A DNA stretch of 64,000 nt from Amycolatopsis dendrobii (GTDB lineage: Bacteria; Actinomycetota; Actinomycetes; Mycobacteriales; Pseudonocardiaceae), in assembly GCF_014145675.1 (NCBI RefSeq), contig NZ_JACGZW010000016.1, positions 124,001 through 188,000 on the forward strand, in the 5' to 3' direction. Of the stretch, positions 44,293 to 52,972 are shown one piece after another. The position numbers were made by a program, and so were the translations under genes. The notes under the pieces are model-generated. The model saw only the letters and a list, made by a program, of their open reading frames with translations. It was not told where the DNA came from and did not search any database. The stretch's first letter is position 1. Every line of letters starts with the position of its first letter.

Positions 44293-44404
44293 AGACCCGT
44301 CCCCACGACGCCACTGATGTGCGTGGCATCGGCCATATCCCTTGGCGCAGCATGACTTCCTGGCCGGACGACCGGCCTGAGCAGATCGAGACGAGGAGCT
44401 CACC

Positions 44405-45943
44405 ATGGCCGGCAACGACGCCCGCCCCGAGGCCGCCGACATCGTCATCATCGGAGCAGGGGTCTCCGGCGTGGGATCGGCGTGCTACCTCAGGGACGCC
44501 TTTCCCGGCAAGAAAATCGTCGTGCTCGAAGGGCGCGGCCGGATCGGCGGCACGTGGGACCTCTTCCGGTATCCCGGTGTCCGCTCCGACTCCGAACTCC
44601 ACACCTACGGCTACCAGTTCAAACCGTGGAGCCACGAGCACGCGATCGCGGACGGGCACCTGATCCGCGAGTACCTCGAAGAAACCGCCGCCGAGCACGG
44701 TGTCGACGACCTGATCCGCTACCATCACCAGGTTGTGTCGGCCGACTGGTCCAGCGCCGAGGGCGCCTGGACGTTGCAGGTCCGGGTCGCGGTCCCCGGC
44801 CAGAAGCCGAAAACTGTGCAGCTGAAGACCAAATGGGTCTACGGCGCCACTGGCTACTACCGGTACGACGAGGGTTTCGCGCCTGGCTTCGAAGGTCGCG
44901 AAGACTTCGAGGGCGACATCCTGCACCCGCAGTTCTGGCCCGAGGACTACGACTACGCGGACAAGAACGTCGTCGTGATCGGCAGCGGCGCGACCGCCGT
45001 CACCATGGTTCCCGCGATGACGACCGGCCCCCGCGCGGCCGAACACGTCACGATGCTGCAGCGCACCCCCACTTACATCATGACGCTGCCGCGCATCGAC
45101 AAGATCTCCCAGGCGCTGTACCGAATTCTCGGGCTGCGGCGCGGATACGCGGCCACCCGGTTCAAGAACGTGTGGCGGGACTTCTTCTTCGTCGGGTACA
45201 TGCTCAAGTTCCCGAACTCCGGGCGGAAACTGATGCGCAACCTGACCAAGAAGGCATTGCCGAAGGGCTACGCCGTCGACACGCACTTCAACCCGCCGTA
45301 CAAACCCTGGGAACAGCGCCTGTGCATGACTCCCGACGGAGACTTCTTCAAGGCGATCTCCGCGGGCAAGGCGTCCGTCGTGACGGACACGATCGAACGC
45401 TTCACCAAATCCGGCGTCCTGCTCGCCTCGGGAGGGGAGATCCCCGCGGACGTGATCGTCACTGCCACCGGGCTCAACATGCGCATGTTCGGCGGGATCC
45501 CGCAGACGGTCGACGGGCGGAAACTGGACGTCGGTTCCTGCGTGACCTATCGCGGGATGCTGTTGTCCGGCCTGCCGAACTGGTCTTTTGCCTTCGGGTA
45601 CACGAAATATTCGTCGTGGACGCTCAAGGTCGGCCTGACCGCGCAGTACGTCATCCGGCTGATCCGGCACCTGGACGCGCACGGCTACACCAAAGCCATG
45701 CCGGTGGCCGAGCCCGGAATGGCCACCGAACCGCTGCTCGACCTGAACGCGGGCTACGTGACCCGCAACGCGGACAGCATGCCCAAGCAGGGCACCAGGC
45801 TGCCGTGGCGGATGCTCACGTCGTACCAGGCCGACAAACGACTGCTCAACGGCCCGCTCTACGACGAGCATCTGCAGTTCAGCTCCGCCGGCGACCAGCA
45901 GGCGGCCCGTGCCGCCTCCTCGAGCAAGGAGCAGGTGCGATGA
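44405..45943 (+). CDS. Baeyer-Villiger / EthA-type flavin monooxygenase
   Basis: 512 residues. Rossmann motifs are DIVIIGAGVSGVGSA (FAD) and NVVVIGSGATAVTM (NADPH). The fingerprint FEGDILHPQFWP (about 169-180) is F-x-G-x3-H-x3-W-P/D and marks a Baeyer-Villiger monooxygenase. Such enzymes insert one oxygen next to a ketone to give an ester or lactone. The start is the ATG in GAGCTCACCATG. The stop overlaps the hydrolase start (ATGA), which fits ketone to ester, then hydrolysis. A perfect regulator palindrome lies 113 bp upstream. Confidence 0.93.
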   Translation: MAGNDARPEAADIVIIGAGVSGVGSACYLRDAFPGKKIVVLEGRGRIGGTWDLFRYPGVRSDSELHTYGYQFKPWSHEHAIADGHLIREYLEETAAEHGVDDLIRYHHQVVSADWSSAEGAWTLQVRVAVPGQKPKTVQLKTKWVYGATGYYRYDEGFAPGFEGREDFEGDILHPQFWPEDYDYADKNVVVIGSGATAVTMVPAMTTGPRAAEHVTMLQRTPTYIMTLPRIDKISQALYRILGLRRGYAATRFKNVWRDFFFVGYMLKFPNSGRKLMRNLTKKALPKGYAVDTHFNPPYKPWEQRLCMTPDGDFFKAISAGKASVVTDTIERFTKSGVLLASGGEIPADVIVTATGLNMRMFGGIPQTVDGRKLDVGSCVTYRGMLLSGLPNWSFAFGYTKYSSWTLKVGLTAQYVIRLIRHLDAHGYTKAMPVAEPGMATEPLLDLNAGYVTRNADSMPKQGTRLPWRMLTSYQADKRLLNGPLYDEHLQFSSAGDQQAARAASSSKEQVR

Positions 45944-46980
45944 ACACCGCGACCACCACCCGGATCTCGGCCGGGGACTGGGTACAGCGACAGCTCGGGA
46001 TCGGTATGGGCAAACTCCCCCCGTCGCTGGTGAAGCGACTGGTCAAGGTGCCCGTGAACGCGGACGGCGAGCAGATGGCCCCCGAGATCGCGATGCTCAT
46101 GTCCGTCGTGGCGAAAGCCCCCGATTTCAGCGACCTCAGCCCCGTCGAGGCGCGCGCCGCCGAACTGAAGGACGCGGCGATCTACGGCGAGCGCCCGCTC
46201 CCGATGAACATCGTGGAGGAACTGCGGTTGCGCGGCGGCCTCGCAGCGACCCGGTACCGCGCACGCGCCTCCTCCGCCGGGCTCATCGTGTTCTTCCACG
46301 GCGGCGGGTTCGTGCTGGGCAGCCGGGCGGTTTATGACGGCCCGGTGCGCTTGATCGCCCATCACACGGGTATGGACATCCTGTCCGTCGAATACCGCCT
46401 CGCGCCGGAAAACCCTTATCCCGCACCGCACAACGACGCGATGGCAGCCTGGGAGTTCGCCGTCGCGCACGCCGCCGAGTGGGGCGTCCCGGACGGTCGC
46501 ATCGTCGTCGCGGGCGACAGCGCGGGAGGGAACCTCGCGGCGGTTCTTGCTCAGAAGCTGCGCGATTCCCGGGTGAAGCCGGCACTGCAGGCGCTGATCT
46601 ATCCCGTTACCGACCTGGTCGGCTCCCGGCCCTCGAACCGCGAGTTCGCCGACTCGCCCGCGCTGACCGCCAAGCAGATCGCGTGGTTCACCGATCACTA
46701 CCTGCCGCCGTCGGTCGAACGCGCCGACCCGCGCGTGTCGCCGCTGTTCGCCGAAGACTTGACCGGACTGCCGCCCGCTCTGGTGACTGTCGCCGGTTTC
46801 GATCCGCTGCGCGACGACGGCCTCGCGTTCGCCGCCAAGCTGACCGAAAGCGGCGTCCCGACGCAGCTGGTCAGGGAACCGGGCCTGGTGCACGGCTACC
46901 TCTCCTACACCGCGCTCAGCGCGACCAGCCGGGACGCGGTCAGGCGCGTCGCGTCCGCCATCACGTCGGCCATGGCCTGA
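45940..46980 (+). CDS. Alpha/beta hydrolase, hormone-sensitive-lipase family
   Basis: 346 residues. Oxyanion-hole motif FFHGGGFVLGS (about 119-129), nucleophile elbow GDSAGGNLAA (about 190), catalytic Asp in FDPLRDDG and His in LVHGYLS. It hydrolyses short- to medium-chain esters or lactones. Translation is coupled to the Baeyer-Villiger monooxygenase (ATGA overlap), so its likely substrate is the ester or lactone made by that enzyme. Confidence 0.9.
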   Translation: MNTATTTRISAGDWVQRQLGIGMGKLPPSLVKRLVKVPVNADGEQMAPEIAMLMSVVAKAPDFSDLSPVEARAAELKDAAIYGERPLPMNIVEELRLRGGLAATRYRARASSAGLIVFFHGGGFVLGSRAVYDGPVRLIAHHTGMDILSVEYRLAPENPYPAPHNDAMAAWEFAVAHAAEWGVPDGRIVVAGDSAGGNLAAVLAQKLRDSRVKPALQALIYPVTDLVGSRPSNREFADSPALTAKQIAWFTDHYLPPSVERADPRVSPLFAEDLTGLPPALVTVAGFDPLRDDGLAFAAKLTESGVPTQLVREPGLVHGYLSYTALSATSRDAVRRVASAITSAMA

Positions 46981-47063
46981 ACGCACCCCGATGAACCCCG
47001 GGCCGGGCGCCGGGATCGCACCCGCCGCCCGGCCCGGACACCACGCCGCCGACTGGAGCCGCC

Positions 47064-48602
47064 ATGCTGAACCTTTCCGTCCTCCTGGAGGACTCCGCCC
47101 GCAACCATCCCGACAGAACCGCGCTGGTGCTGGACGAGAAGCGCATGACCTACCGCGAGGTCGACGCTGCGGCGAGCCAAGTGGCGAACCTCTTGGCCGA
47201 GCGCGGCGTCGCATCGGGAGACAAAGTCGCTCTCAGCTGCCCGAACCGGCCGGAGTTCGCGATCGTCTACTACGGAATCCTCAAGGCGGGCGCGATCGTC
47301 GTGCCGCTGAACGTCCTGCTCAAGCGGCGCGAGATCGCCTACCACCTCGCGGACGCCGGTGCCGTCGCGTACTTCTGCTTCGAGGGCAGCGCGGAACTCC
47401 CGATCGGTCAAGAGGGGCGTCAAGCATTCGACGACGTCGCCGCCGTCGAGCATTTCTTCCTGATCGCCGCCGTCCCGGAGACGAGCACGGCCGCGGAAAC
47501 GTTGCACGAGGCTCTCGCCGGGCAACCGGAAACGTTCGAATCCGCCGTCACCGAAGCGACCGACACCGCGGTGATCCTCTACACCTCCGGCACGACGGGC
47601 CAGCCGAAAGGCGCCGAGCTGTCGCACGGAAACACGATGCTCAACGTGCTCACCCTGAACCGGATACTCCGGAACCGGCCGGCCGGCGACAGCCATGTGG
47701 TGTGCTTGCCGCTTTTCCACACCTTCGGCGCCACCGCCCAATTGCACGCCGGCTTCTCGACCGCGGCGACGCTCCACCTGGTGCCCCGTTTCGACGCCGG
47801 CCGCGTCGTCCGCCTGATGTCCGAAGAGGACATCACCTTCTTCGCCGGCGTCCCCACGATGTGGTGGGGGCTGCTGCGGGAGCTGGGCCCTGACGTCGAC
47901 GTCGCCCGCATCGTCAAGAACCTGCGCATCGGAATGTCCGGCGGCGCACCCCTGCCGGTCGAGCTGATCAAGGAGATCGACGCCCGGCTCGGCGTGCGGG
48001 TCATCGAGGCCTACGGGCTGTCCGAGACCTCGCCGCTCGCGACGATCGGCGATCCCGGCGCCCCGCCCCGCCCCGGCTCCATCGGCAAGCCGGTCTGGGG
48101 CGTTCAGCTGAAACTGATCAAGCCCGACTGGACCGAGGTGACCGGTCCGGGCGAGGTCGGCGAGATCGCGGTCCGCGGGCACAACGTGATGAAGGGCTAT
48201 CACGGCAGGCCCGAAGCGACCGCCGACGCCATCCGCGACGGCTGGTTCCGCACCGGCGATCTGGCCCGTCGCGACGACGACGGCTGGTACTACATCGTCG
48301 ACCGCGCCAAAGACATGATCATCCGGGGCGGGTACAACGTGTACCCGCGGGAGATCGAGGAAGTGCTGCTGACCCATCCGGCGGTGTCCCTCGCGGCTGT
48401 CGTGGGCGTCCCGCACGACAGCCACGGCGAAGAGGTCAAGGCGTTCGTGATCCCGCGCGACGGCGCCGAGGTGACGCCGCGCGAGCTAGTGGAATGGAGC
48501 AAAGAACAGATGGCCGGCTACAAATACCCGCGGCTCGTCGAGATCGTCGGCTCCCTGCCGACGACCGCCACGGGCAAGATCCTCAAACGGCGGCTGCGAT
48601 GA
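47064..48602 (+). CDS. Long-chain acyl-CoA synthetase (ANL superfamily)
   Basis: 512 residues. AMP-binding loop VILYTSGTTGQPKG (about 170-183), LPLFHTFGATAQ, adenylate motif GYHGRPEATADAIRDGWFRTGD, and C-terminal YIVDRAKDMIIRGGYNVYPREIEEVL with GKILKRRLR carrying the catalytic Lys. It activates the acid from ester cleavage and aldehyde oxidation for beta-oxidation. The stop overlaps the next gene by 4 bp. Confidence 0.92.
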   Translation: MLNLSVLLEDSARNHPDRTALVLDEKRMTYREVDAAASQVANLLAERGVASGDKVALSCPNRPEFAIVYYGILKAGAIVVPLNVLLKRREIAYHLADAGAVAYFCFEGSAELPIGQEGRQAFDDVAAVEHFFLIAAVPETSTAAETLHEALAGQPETFESAVTEATDTAVILYTSGTTGQPKGAELSHGNTMLNVLTLNRILRNRPAGDSHVVCLPLFHTFGATAQLHAGFSTAATLHLVPRFDAGRVVRLMSEEDITFFAGVPTMWWGLLRELGPDVDVARIVKNLRIGMSGGAPLPVELIKEIDARLGVRVIEAYGLSETSPLATIGDPGAPPRPGSIGKPVWGVQLKLIKPDWTEVTGPGEVGEIAVRGHNVMKGYHGRPEATADAIRDGWFRTGDLARRDDDGWYYIVDRAKDMIIRGGYNVYPREIEEVLLTHPAVSLAAVVGVPHDSHGEEVKAFVIPRDGAEVTPRELVEWSKEQMAGYKYPRLVEIVGSLPTTATGKILKRRLR

Positions 48603-49462
48603 CTCGCCCGCCCCGGCACGATGTGGCCGTGCTCGGCTGCGGATTGATGGGATCGGCACTGGCGCGGAGGTTCGCGTCCGGCGGCCTCGCGGTGACGGCG
48701 TGGAACCGCACGTCGCGCCGGGCCGAGGCGCTCGCCGCCGACGGCGTCCGTCCGGCCGCGTCCGTCGAAGACGCGGTGGGGAGCACCGGACTGGCTGTCG
48801 TCTGCATGTCGGATGTCGACGCGTCCCGGGCCGTGCTCGCATCGGCTTCCAGCCTCGCCGGGCGCACAGTGGTCAATCTCAGCGACGGAACCAACGACGA
48901 CGTCGAAACGCTGGCGAGCTGGGTAGGAGAGCAAGGGGCTTCGTTCCTGGACGGGTCGACCTTGTGCTATCCCGACCAGATCGGCGAACCGGGTGCGATG
49001 GTGGCATTCTCCGGCCCGTCCCCGGTGTGGGCGCGGCACGAGCCTGTCCTGATGCTGCTCGGCGGGCGTTCGCGGCACGTGTCGGACGAGATCGCCGGCG
49101 CGAAGGAGCTGTACCTGGGCTGCGGCGCTTTCTTCGTGACCGCGATGAGCGGGTTCGTCGAATCGGCGGCGTGCCTGCTGCGGCGGGGCCGGACGCTCGA
49201 GGAAGTCCGGTACGCCACGCTGCACGGCATCGAGGTGCTGCGCCATGCCGCCGAGGAGGCGGCCGCCGCGATCGAGTCCGGGCGGCACGACACGGACCAG
49301 GCGACGATCCATGTGTTCGCCGAGGGCGTCCGGAGGGCACTGGGAGAGCTGGAGAGCGCGGGCGTCGACTTGTCGGTGACGACCGCGGTGTCGAAGAAGC
49401 TCGACGCCGCGGAGAGCGCCGGGATGGGGCGCCTCGGGTTCTCCGCGCAGGCGTTGCTCTAG
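48599..49462 (+). CDS. NAD(P)-binding beta-hydroxyacid dehydrogenase / imine-reductase-like protein
   Basis: 287 residues. The Rossmann start VAVLGCGLMGSALARRFASGGLAVTAWNRT and the GASFLDGSTLCYPDQIGEPG block resemble the 6-phosphogluconate-dehydrogenase-type NAD-binding / imine reductase group. The C-terminal helical domain is about 120 residues. The reaction is unknown; oxidation of a hydroxyacid or reduction of an imine are both possible. Start overlaps the acyl-CoA ligase stop by 4 bp. It is convergent with the PucR regulator (4-bp overlap). Confidence 0.8.
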   Translation: MTRPPRHDVAVLGCGLMGSALARRFASGGLAVTAWNRTSRRAEALAADGVRPAASVEDAVGSTGLAVVCMSDVDASRAVLASASSLAGRTVVNLSDGTNDDVETLASWVGEQGASFLDGSTLCYPDQIGEPGAMVAFSGPSPVWARHEPVLMLLGGRSRHVSDEIAGAKELYLGCGAFFVTAMSGFVESAACLLRRGRTLEEVRYATLHGIEVLRHAAEEAAAAIESGRHDTDQATIHVFAEGVRRALGELESAGVDLSVTTAVSKKLDAAESAGMGRLGFSAQALL

Positions 49463-50691
49463 GCCCGCTGCTCGCCGCTCTGCAGCTCCACCAGGGCCAG
49501 TGCGGTGTCGACAGCGGCCGGGTTCCGCGCGAGCGGGCGCGGGAGCAGTTCGTCCACCCGGACCAGACGGCGGTCGATCGTGTTGCGGTGCGCGAACAAC
49601 CGGTCGGCCGCCTTCGAGATGTTGAACTGTTCGGCGATGAAGACCCTGACCGTGTCGCGCAGCACCCGGTCGGCGGTTGCCAGCTCGCCTAGAGTGTCCG
49701 CGACGAACTGACGCGCCTCGGCGAGATCGTTGGTCAGCAAGGAGACGAGCTGCACGTCCTCGAAATGGACGGCACGGCATCCGGACCGAAGGCGCGTCAG
49801 CAGCGACTGCGCCGCGTCGGCGTCGAGGTGGCTGCGCCGGAAGCCGTGCACGTCCGGCGCCGGCCGTCCCAGGGCGATCCGCACGTGGGGGACATCCGCC
49901 ACGATCTGGTCGAGGTCTGTTCGGGAGGGCGCGGAACTCCCCGGAATCCACATCCACAGCGTCGTCGTCCCCGCGACGAGCGTCAGGCGGCGCGCGGCGC
50001 CCGCGGCGCGCATGACCCGCTCCGCCGCGTCCTCGAGGAAGGCGAGCTGATCGGGGGAGTCGCCCCAGAGGATCGCCGCCACATGATGTCCGGTGAGCGC
50101 GTAGCCGAGCTGGGCTTCCGCCCGGGGCCGGGCGATCGGGGCGCCGCGGAGCAGCAGTTGCACAGTCGCCAATCGCTCGCTTTCCGGCCCCTCGGCAAGC
50201 TCCGCCCGCGCCTCGTCGATGTACGCCGCGACCGCGACCATCGAGTCGTCCACGTACGTCACCAGGGAATCGCCGGATATCTCGACCAGCTCGCGAAGCT
50301 CGTCCTTGTCGTCGGTCGTGTCGAAGCAGAACCGCAGCCATGCGGACCAGTTGACTCGCTGCGACGCCCGCCATGCCTCGACGTCGTTCGTGTCCATTCC
50401 GCGGAGCGCGAGGTCGCGCGCGTAGTGCCGGGTGTCGGGGATCATCGCCGTCTCGACCCGGCAGCCGGGATCGTCAATGTTGGCGATCAGCCAATGGGCC
50501 AAAGTGGACGCACAGTAAACACGGTCCATTTCGGACAGAATCGGGTCTTGTGCGAGGGCGCGCTCGCGCAGGCTCCGCTGGCCCGCGGCCCACATCTCGT
50601 GCGCGATCTCGGCCTGGTGCACCTGCATCTTGGCCGCGGCGGCGCGAAAAAGCTCGCGCGTCCGCTGGCTCCGTTCGTCCTCCGCGTCCAC
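49459..50691 (-). CDS. PucR/CdaR-type transcriptional regulator
   Basis: About 410 residues. The C-terminal HTH is RVFIAEQFNISKAADRLFAHRNTIDRRLVRVDELL, the PucR C-terminal helix-turn-helix. A GGDEF-like/central domain precedes it (LVAGTTTLWMWIPG...VRIALGRPAPDVHGFRRS). The GTG at 50691 follows GGAGG; an in-frame TTG at 50703 is less likely. It is divergent from the NTF2-like gene with a perfect palindrome between them, and the same palindrome precedes other segment 1 operons. It is therefore the leading candidate for the segment 1 activator. Confidence 0.82.
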   Translation of the reverse strand: MDAEDERSQRTRELFRAAAAKMQVHQAEIAHEMWAAGQRSLRERALAQDPILSEMDRVYCASTLAHWLIANIDDPGCRVETAMIPDTRHYARDLALRGMDTNDVEAWRASQRVNWSAWLRFCFDTTDDKDELRELVEISGDSLVTYVDDSMVAVAAYIDEARAELAEGPESERLATVQLLLRGAPIARPRAEAQLGYALTGHHVAAILWGDSPDQLAFLEDAAERVMRAAGAARRLTLVAGTTTLWMWIPGSSAPSRTDLDQIVADVPHVRIALGRPAPDVHGFRRSHLDADAAQSLLTRLRSGCRAVHFEDVQLVSLLTNDLAEARQFVADTLGELATADRVLRDTVRVFIAEQFNISKAADRLFAHRNTIDRRLVRVDELLPRPLARNPAAVDTALALVELQSGEQRA

Positions 50692-50751
50692 GGTTGCCTC
50701 CAAACCCGAGCCGGACGAACAGCCTAGGCGCAGAGGCGGCGGCCGTCACGA

Positions 50752-50764
50752 GTGCAGAGTGCAC
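50752..50764. promoter_or_regulatory. TGCA-N3-TGCA palindrome, site c
   Basis: GTGCA-GAG-TGCAC between the PucR gene and the divergent NTF2-like gene, 100 bp before its start. Position allows autoregulation. Confidence 0.6.
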
Positions 50765-50863
50765 CGAACCGTCGGCCAGCGCGGTGTTCCTTGGTGTAGG
50801 TCGCTGCCCTTGGCGCGAGCAAGGTGGTGTGGCCAGCCAGTCGCTTCCCGAGGAGGACAACCC

Positions 50864-51277
50864 GTGTCCAGTGCCAAGCTCGCCCGCTACGTCCAGAGGA
50901 TGAACGAGATCTGCGCCGCCGTCGCTGCCCACGACCTCGACAAGGTGCTCGAGTACTTCGACGACGAGTGCGTCGTCGTCAACGGCGTGGGCGGGACAGT
51001 CGGCGACAAATCGGCCTTGGCCCCGGGATTCGAGGAAATGTTCGCGACCTTCCCTGACTGGACCCCGCGAGTAGCGGCGTCCTTCCTGGAGGGCGACACC
51101 ATCGGCGTTCTTTTCGAAGTGACGGGAACAGCCGGTGGCACCGGCCCGAAAGTGACCTGGATCGGCACCGGCTACTCCACCTTCGACCCGGAAACCCTGA
51201 AGATCGTCCGCGACGTCTACTTCATGGACGAGGCGGCACTGGAGCAGAAGATCAACGACGCCGCAGTGACCGGCTGA
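50864..51277 (+). CDS. SnoaL/NTF2-like fold protein
   Basis: 137 residues. The cone-shaped NTF2 fold begins KLARYVQRMNEICAAVAAHDLDKVLEYFDDECVV and shows DWTPRVAASFLEGDTIGVLFEVTG. Members act as limonene-epoxide hydrolases, ketosteroid isomerases or polyketide cyclases, so this one may process a terpene or steroid-like intermediate. GTG at 50864 follows GAGGAGGA. It is read divergently from the PucR regulator. A TGCA-N3-TGCA palindrome lies 100 bp upstream. It is the last intact gene of segment 1. Confidence 0.78.
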   Translation: MSSAKLARYVQRMNEICAAVAAHDLDKVLEYFDDECVVVNGVGGTVGDKSALAPGFEEMFATFPDWTPRVAASFLEGDTIGVLFEVTGTAGGTGPKVTWIGTGYSTFDPETLKIVRDVYFMDEAALEQKINDAAVTG

Positions 51278-51508
51278 CCGCGGGCAGGCCCAGCAACCCG
51301 CCAGCTCTATCGCACACCGCTGCGGACCAGCAGCTGGGATACCTGACGAACCGCCGCAGCACGGCAGGTCCGCAACGAGTGATCGTCGACCGCGAACGCG
51401 ATTTCGAAGCTGAGGCCCCATGGATTCCTGCCCCGCGGCCTCACCGCCGGGCGGGAGGATCGGAGGGGCACGGGCGGCCAGTTCGCCTGTGCGTAGGCGG
51501 TGGTCTCC
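51278..51508. other. Non-coding stretch at right end of segment 1
   Basis: About 230 bp between the NTF2-like gene and the integrase relic. No gene, tRNA or clear terminator seen. Confidence 0.4.
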
Positions 51509-51880
51509 ATGGGTGCGGAAACGGGCGTTTTCAAACGCTGCGGTTGCCGAGGCGCCGACGGCCGGATCCTGGGCAGCTGATGTCGTCGATTGCGGGCGCG
51601 GGGTCACGGGAGCTGGTATTTCCGGGTGGGGAAGCCGCCGCGTCCGGACGGGCGGAGGCGGAAGGTTCGCCGGGGCGGGTTCTCGTCGCAGTGCGCGGCG
51701 CGGCAAGCACGGGCCTGCTTGTGCGATGCCGGCGGGAGAGCGTTGTCGGCCGCGACTAGCACGGGCGGACAGGGGCAGCAGTTGTGGCTGGACGCGCGGG
51801 TCGGGCCGGGCGCGCCGACGTTGCGCAGCTACCGCCGGCACGTCCGTAGGTACCCCTTTCCGTATGCGGGGCGACCAGCT
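51509..51880 (+). pseudogene. N-terminal relic of an actinobacterial tyrosine integrase
   Basis: In one frame from ATG 51509 the sequence reads VFKRCGCRGADGRILGS, then a TGA stop at 51578, then CRRLRARGHGSWYFRVG, RRRKVRRGGFSS, a QARACLCDAGGRAL spacer, and LWLDARV with PTLRSYRRHVRRYPFPY. This is the characteristic N-terminus (FKRCGCR... GHGSWYF...DGRRRxVRRGGF) plus the core-binding SAM-like domain (WL...TLRSYRRHVRRY) of integrases from actinobacterial plasmids and integrative elements. The catalytic domain with R-H-R-H-Y is missing, and the relic stops about 100 bp before the third-party junction at 51985. An intact gene would end beside an attP, which is where the repeat begins. Confidence 0.75.
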
Positions 51881-51967
51881 GCTCGGGGGAGTTGGGCAGC
51901 TGTGACTCGCTGCACATCGACGAGAATTTTGTGTGCTTTGAGCTGGGTGAACGCTGGCTGTTTCGAT

Positions 51968-51984
51968 GTTGTAAACGGGTGGGG
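51968..51984 (+). repeat. Conserved flank left of repeat unit 2
   Basis: 17 bp reading GTTGTAAACGGGTGGGG, similar to GTTGTAAGAGGGTAGGC (58906-58922) left of unit 3; native rlmN has unrelated sequence here. The four differences are all synonymous in the frame that reads CCKRVG into MGEPLANY. This is the candidate P-arm of an attachment site. Confidence 0.65.
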
Positions 51985-52551
51985 ATGGGCGAACCTCTAG
52001 CTAACTATCGGAGGGTAGTCAACGCGGTACGGAGGATCACCGAGCCTGCGCCGTCGGGTTTGGGGATTGGTCAGCGTTCGGTGACGGTGTCGACGGTGGG
52101 TTTGGCTCCGGCGATTCGGAAGCTGGCGGACGAGCGGATGCAGGTTCGTCTCGCGGTTTCCTTGCATACGCCGGACGATGAGCTGCGGGACACGCTGGTG
52201 CCGGTGAACAACCGCTGGTCGATCGACGAAGTGCTTTCCGCTGCGCGGTATTACGCCGACACCTCGGGTCGGCGGGTGTCGATCGAGTACGCGTTGATCC
52301 GGGACATCAACGATCAGCCGTGGCGCGCCGAGTTGCTCGCGAAGCGGCTGCGGAAGCACTTGGGCCAGCTGGTGCACGTCAATGTCATTCCGCTGAACCC
52401 GACGCCGGGCAGCAAGTGGGACGCGAGCCCGAAGCCGGTGGAGCGCGAATTCGTGCGGCTGGTGAACGCGGGTGGTGTTGCGTGCACGGTGCGGGACACG
52501 CGTGGTCAGGACATTGCGGCGGCGTGTGGACAGCTCGCTGCCGAAGGTTGA
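51985..52551 (+). pseudogene. Displaced 3' half of rlmN (copy 2)
   Basis: Encodes RlmN residues 181-368 in one intact frame (MGEPLANYRRVVNAVRR... to QLAAEG). It lacks the whole radical-SAM half, so it cannot methylate on its own. It retains the conserved C-terminal Cys. The frame is open upstream of the ATG, adding CCKRVG and preceding residues, so a C-terminal fragment could be made from a start such as GTG at 51931. Protein sequence is conserved far better than DNA between copies. Whether it is expressed is unknown. Confidence 0.75.
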
Positions 52552-52584
52552 GTTGTTGGTTTCGATGTTGGAGTGTCTGTCGTG

Positions 52585-52857
52585 ATGTATGCCCCCAGCC
52601 TGTTGGAGCCGGCTGCGGAGGAGTTGCGGCTCGCGGATGTGTGCGGCCGTGGTGCCACGGAGGTGGCGCGTGAGGCGCGGTCGTTGTTGGGTGAGCGGTT
52701 CAGTTCGGTGACGTTCATGTATGTGCTGATGCGGGCGTTCGAGGTCGAGTACACCGCAGCGCGGGACGCGGCGCTGTGGCATGAGTTCCACAGTGGGACG
52801 CGAGCCCTGTCGGATGATGACCTGGAGAAGCTGCTCGCTCCCTGGCTCAGCCGCTGA
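52585..52857 (+). CDS. Small conserved protein of unknown function (copy 2)
   Basis: About 90 residues, same start context (GGAGTGTCTGTCGTGATGTATG). It differs from copy 1 at about nine positions, including EYTAARDAALWHEFHSGT. It lies 33 bp after the RlmN fragment. The intact frame across all three copies suggests the protein is maintained or was until recently. Confidence 0.6.
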   Translation: MYAPSLLEPAAEELRLADVCGRGATEVAREARSLLGERFSSVTFMYVLMRAFEVEYTAARDAALWHEFHSGTRALSDDDLEKLLAPWLSR

Positions 52858-52972
52858 TCTTGGCGGTGCTCGCTGTAGCTCGTCTTCGGCGACGCTTGCC
52901 AAGTTAGCTTGCCCGGCATGTATGAACAGCACGGGCCGGTCGGTCTGCCTCGAGAACGTGGATGCTATTCGG

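Larger units (their letters stand above)
51985..52857 (+). repeat. Direct repeat unit 2: rlmN 3' half plus small ORF
   Basis: 873 bp, same ends as units 1 and 3, but the most diverged of the three. It has synonymous changes plus a few residue changes (YRRVVNAV, EPAPSG, ADERM, RWSIDE). Confidence 0.85.
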
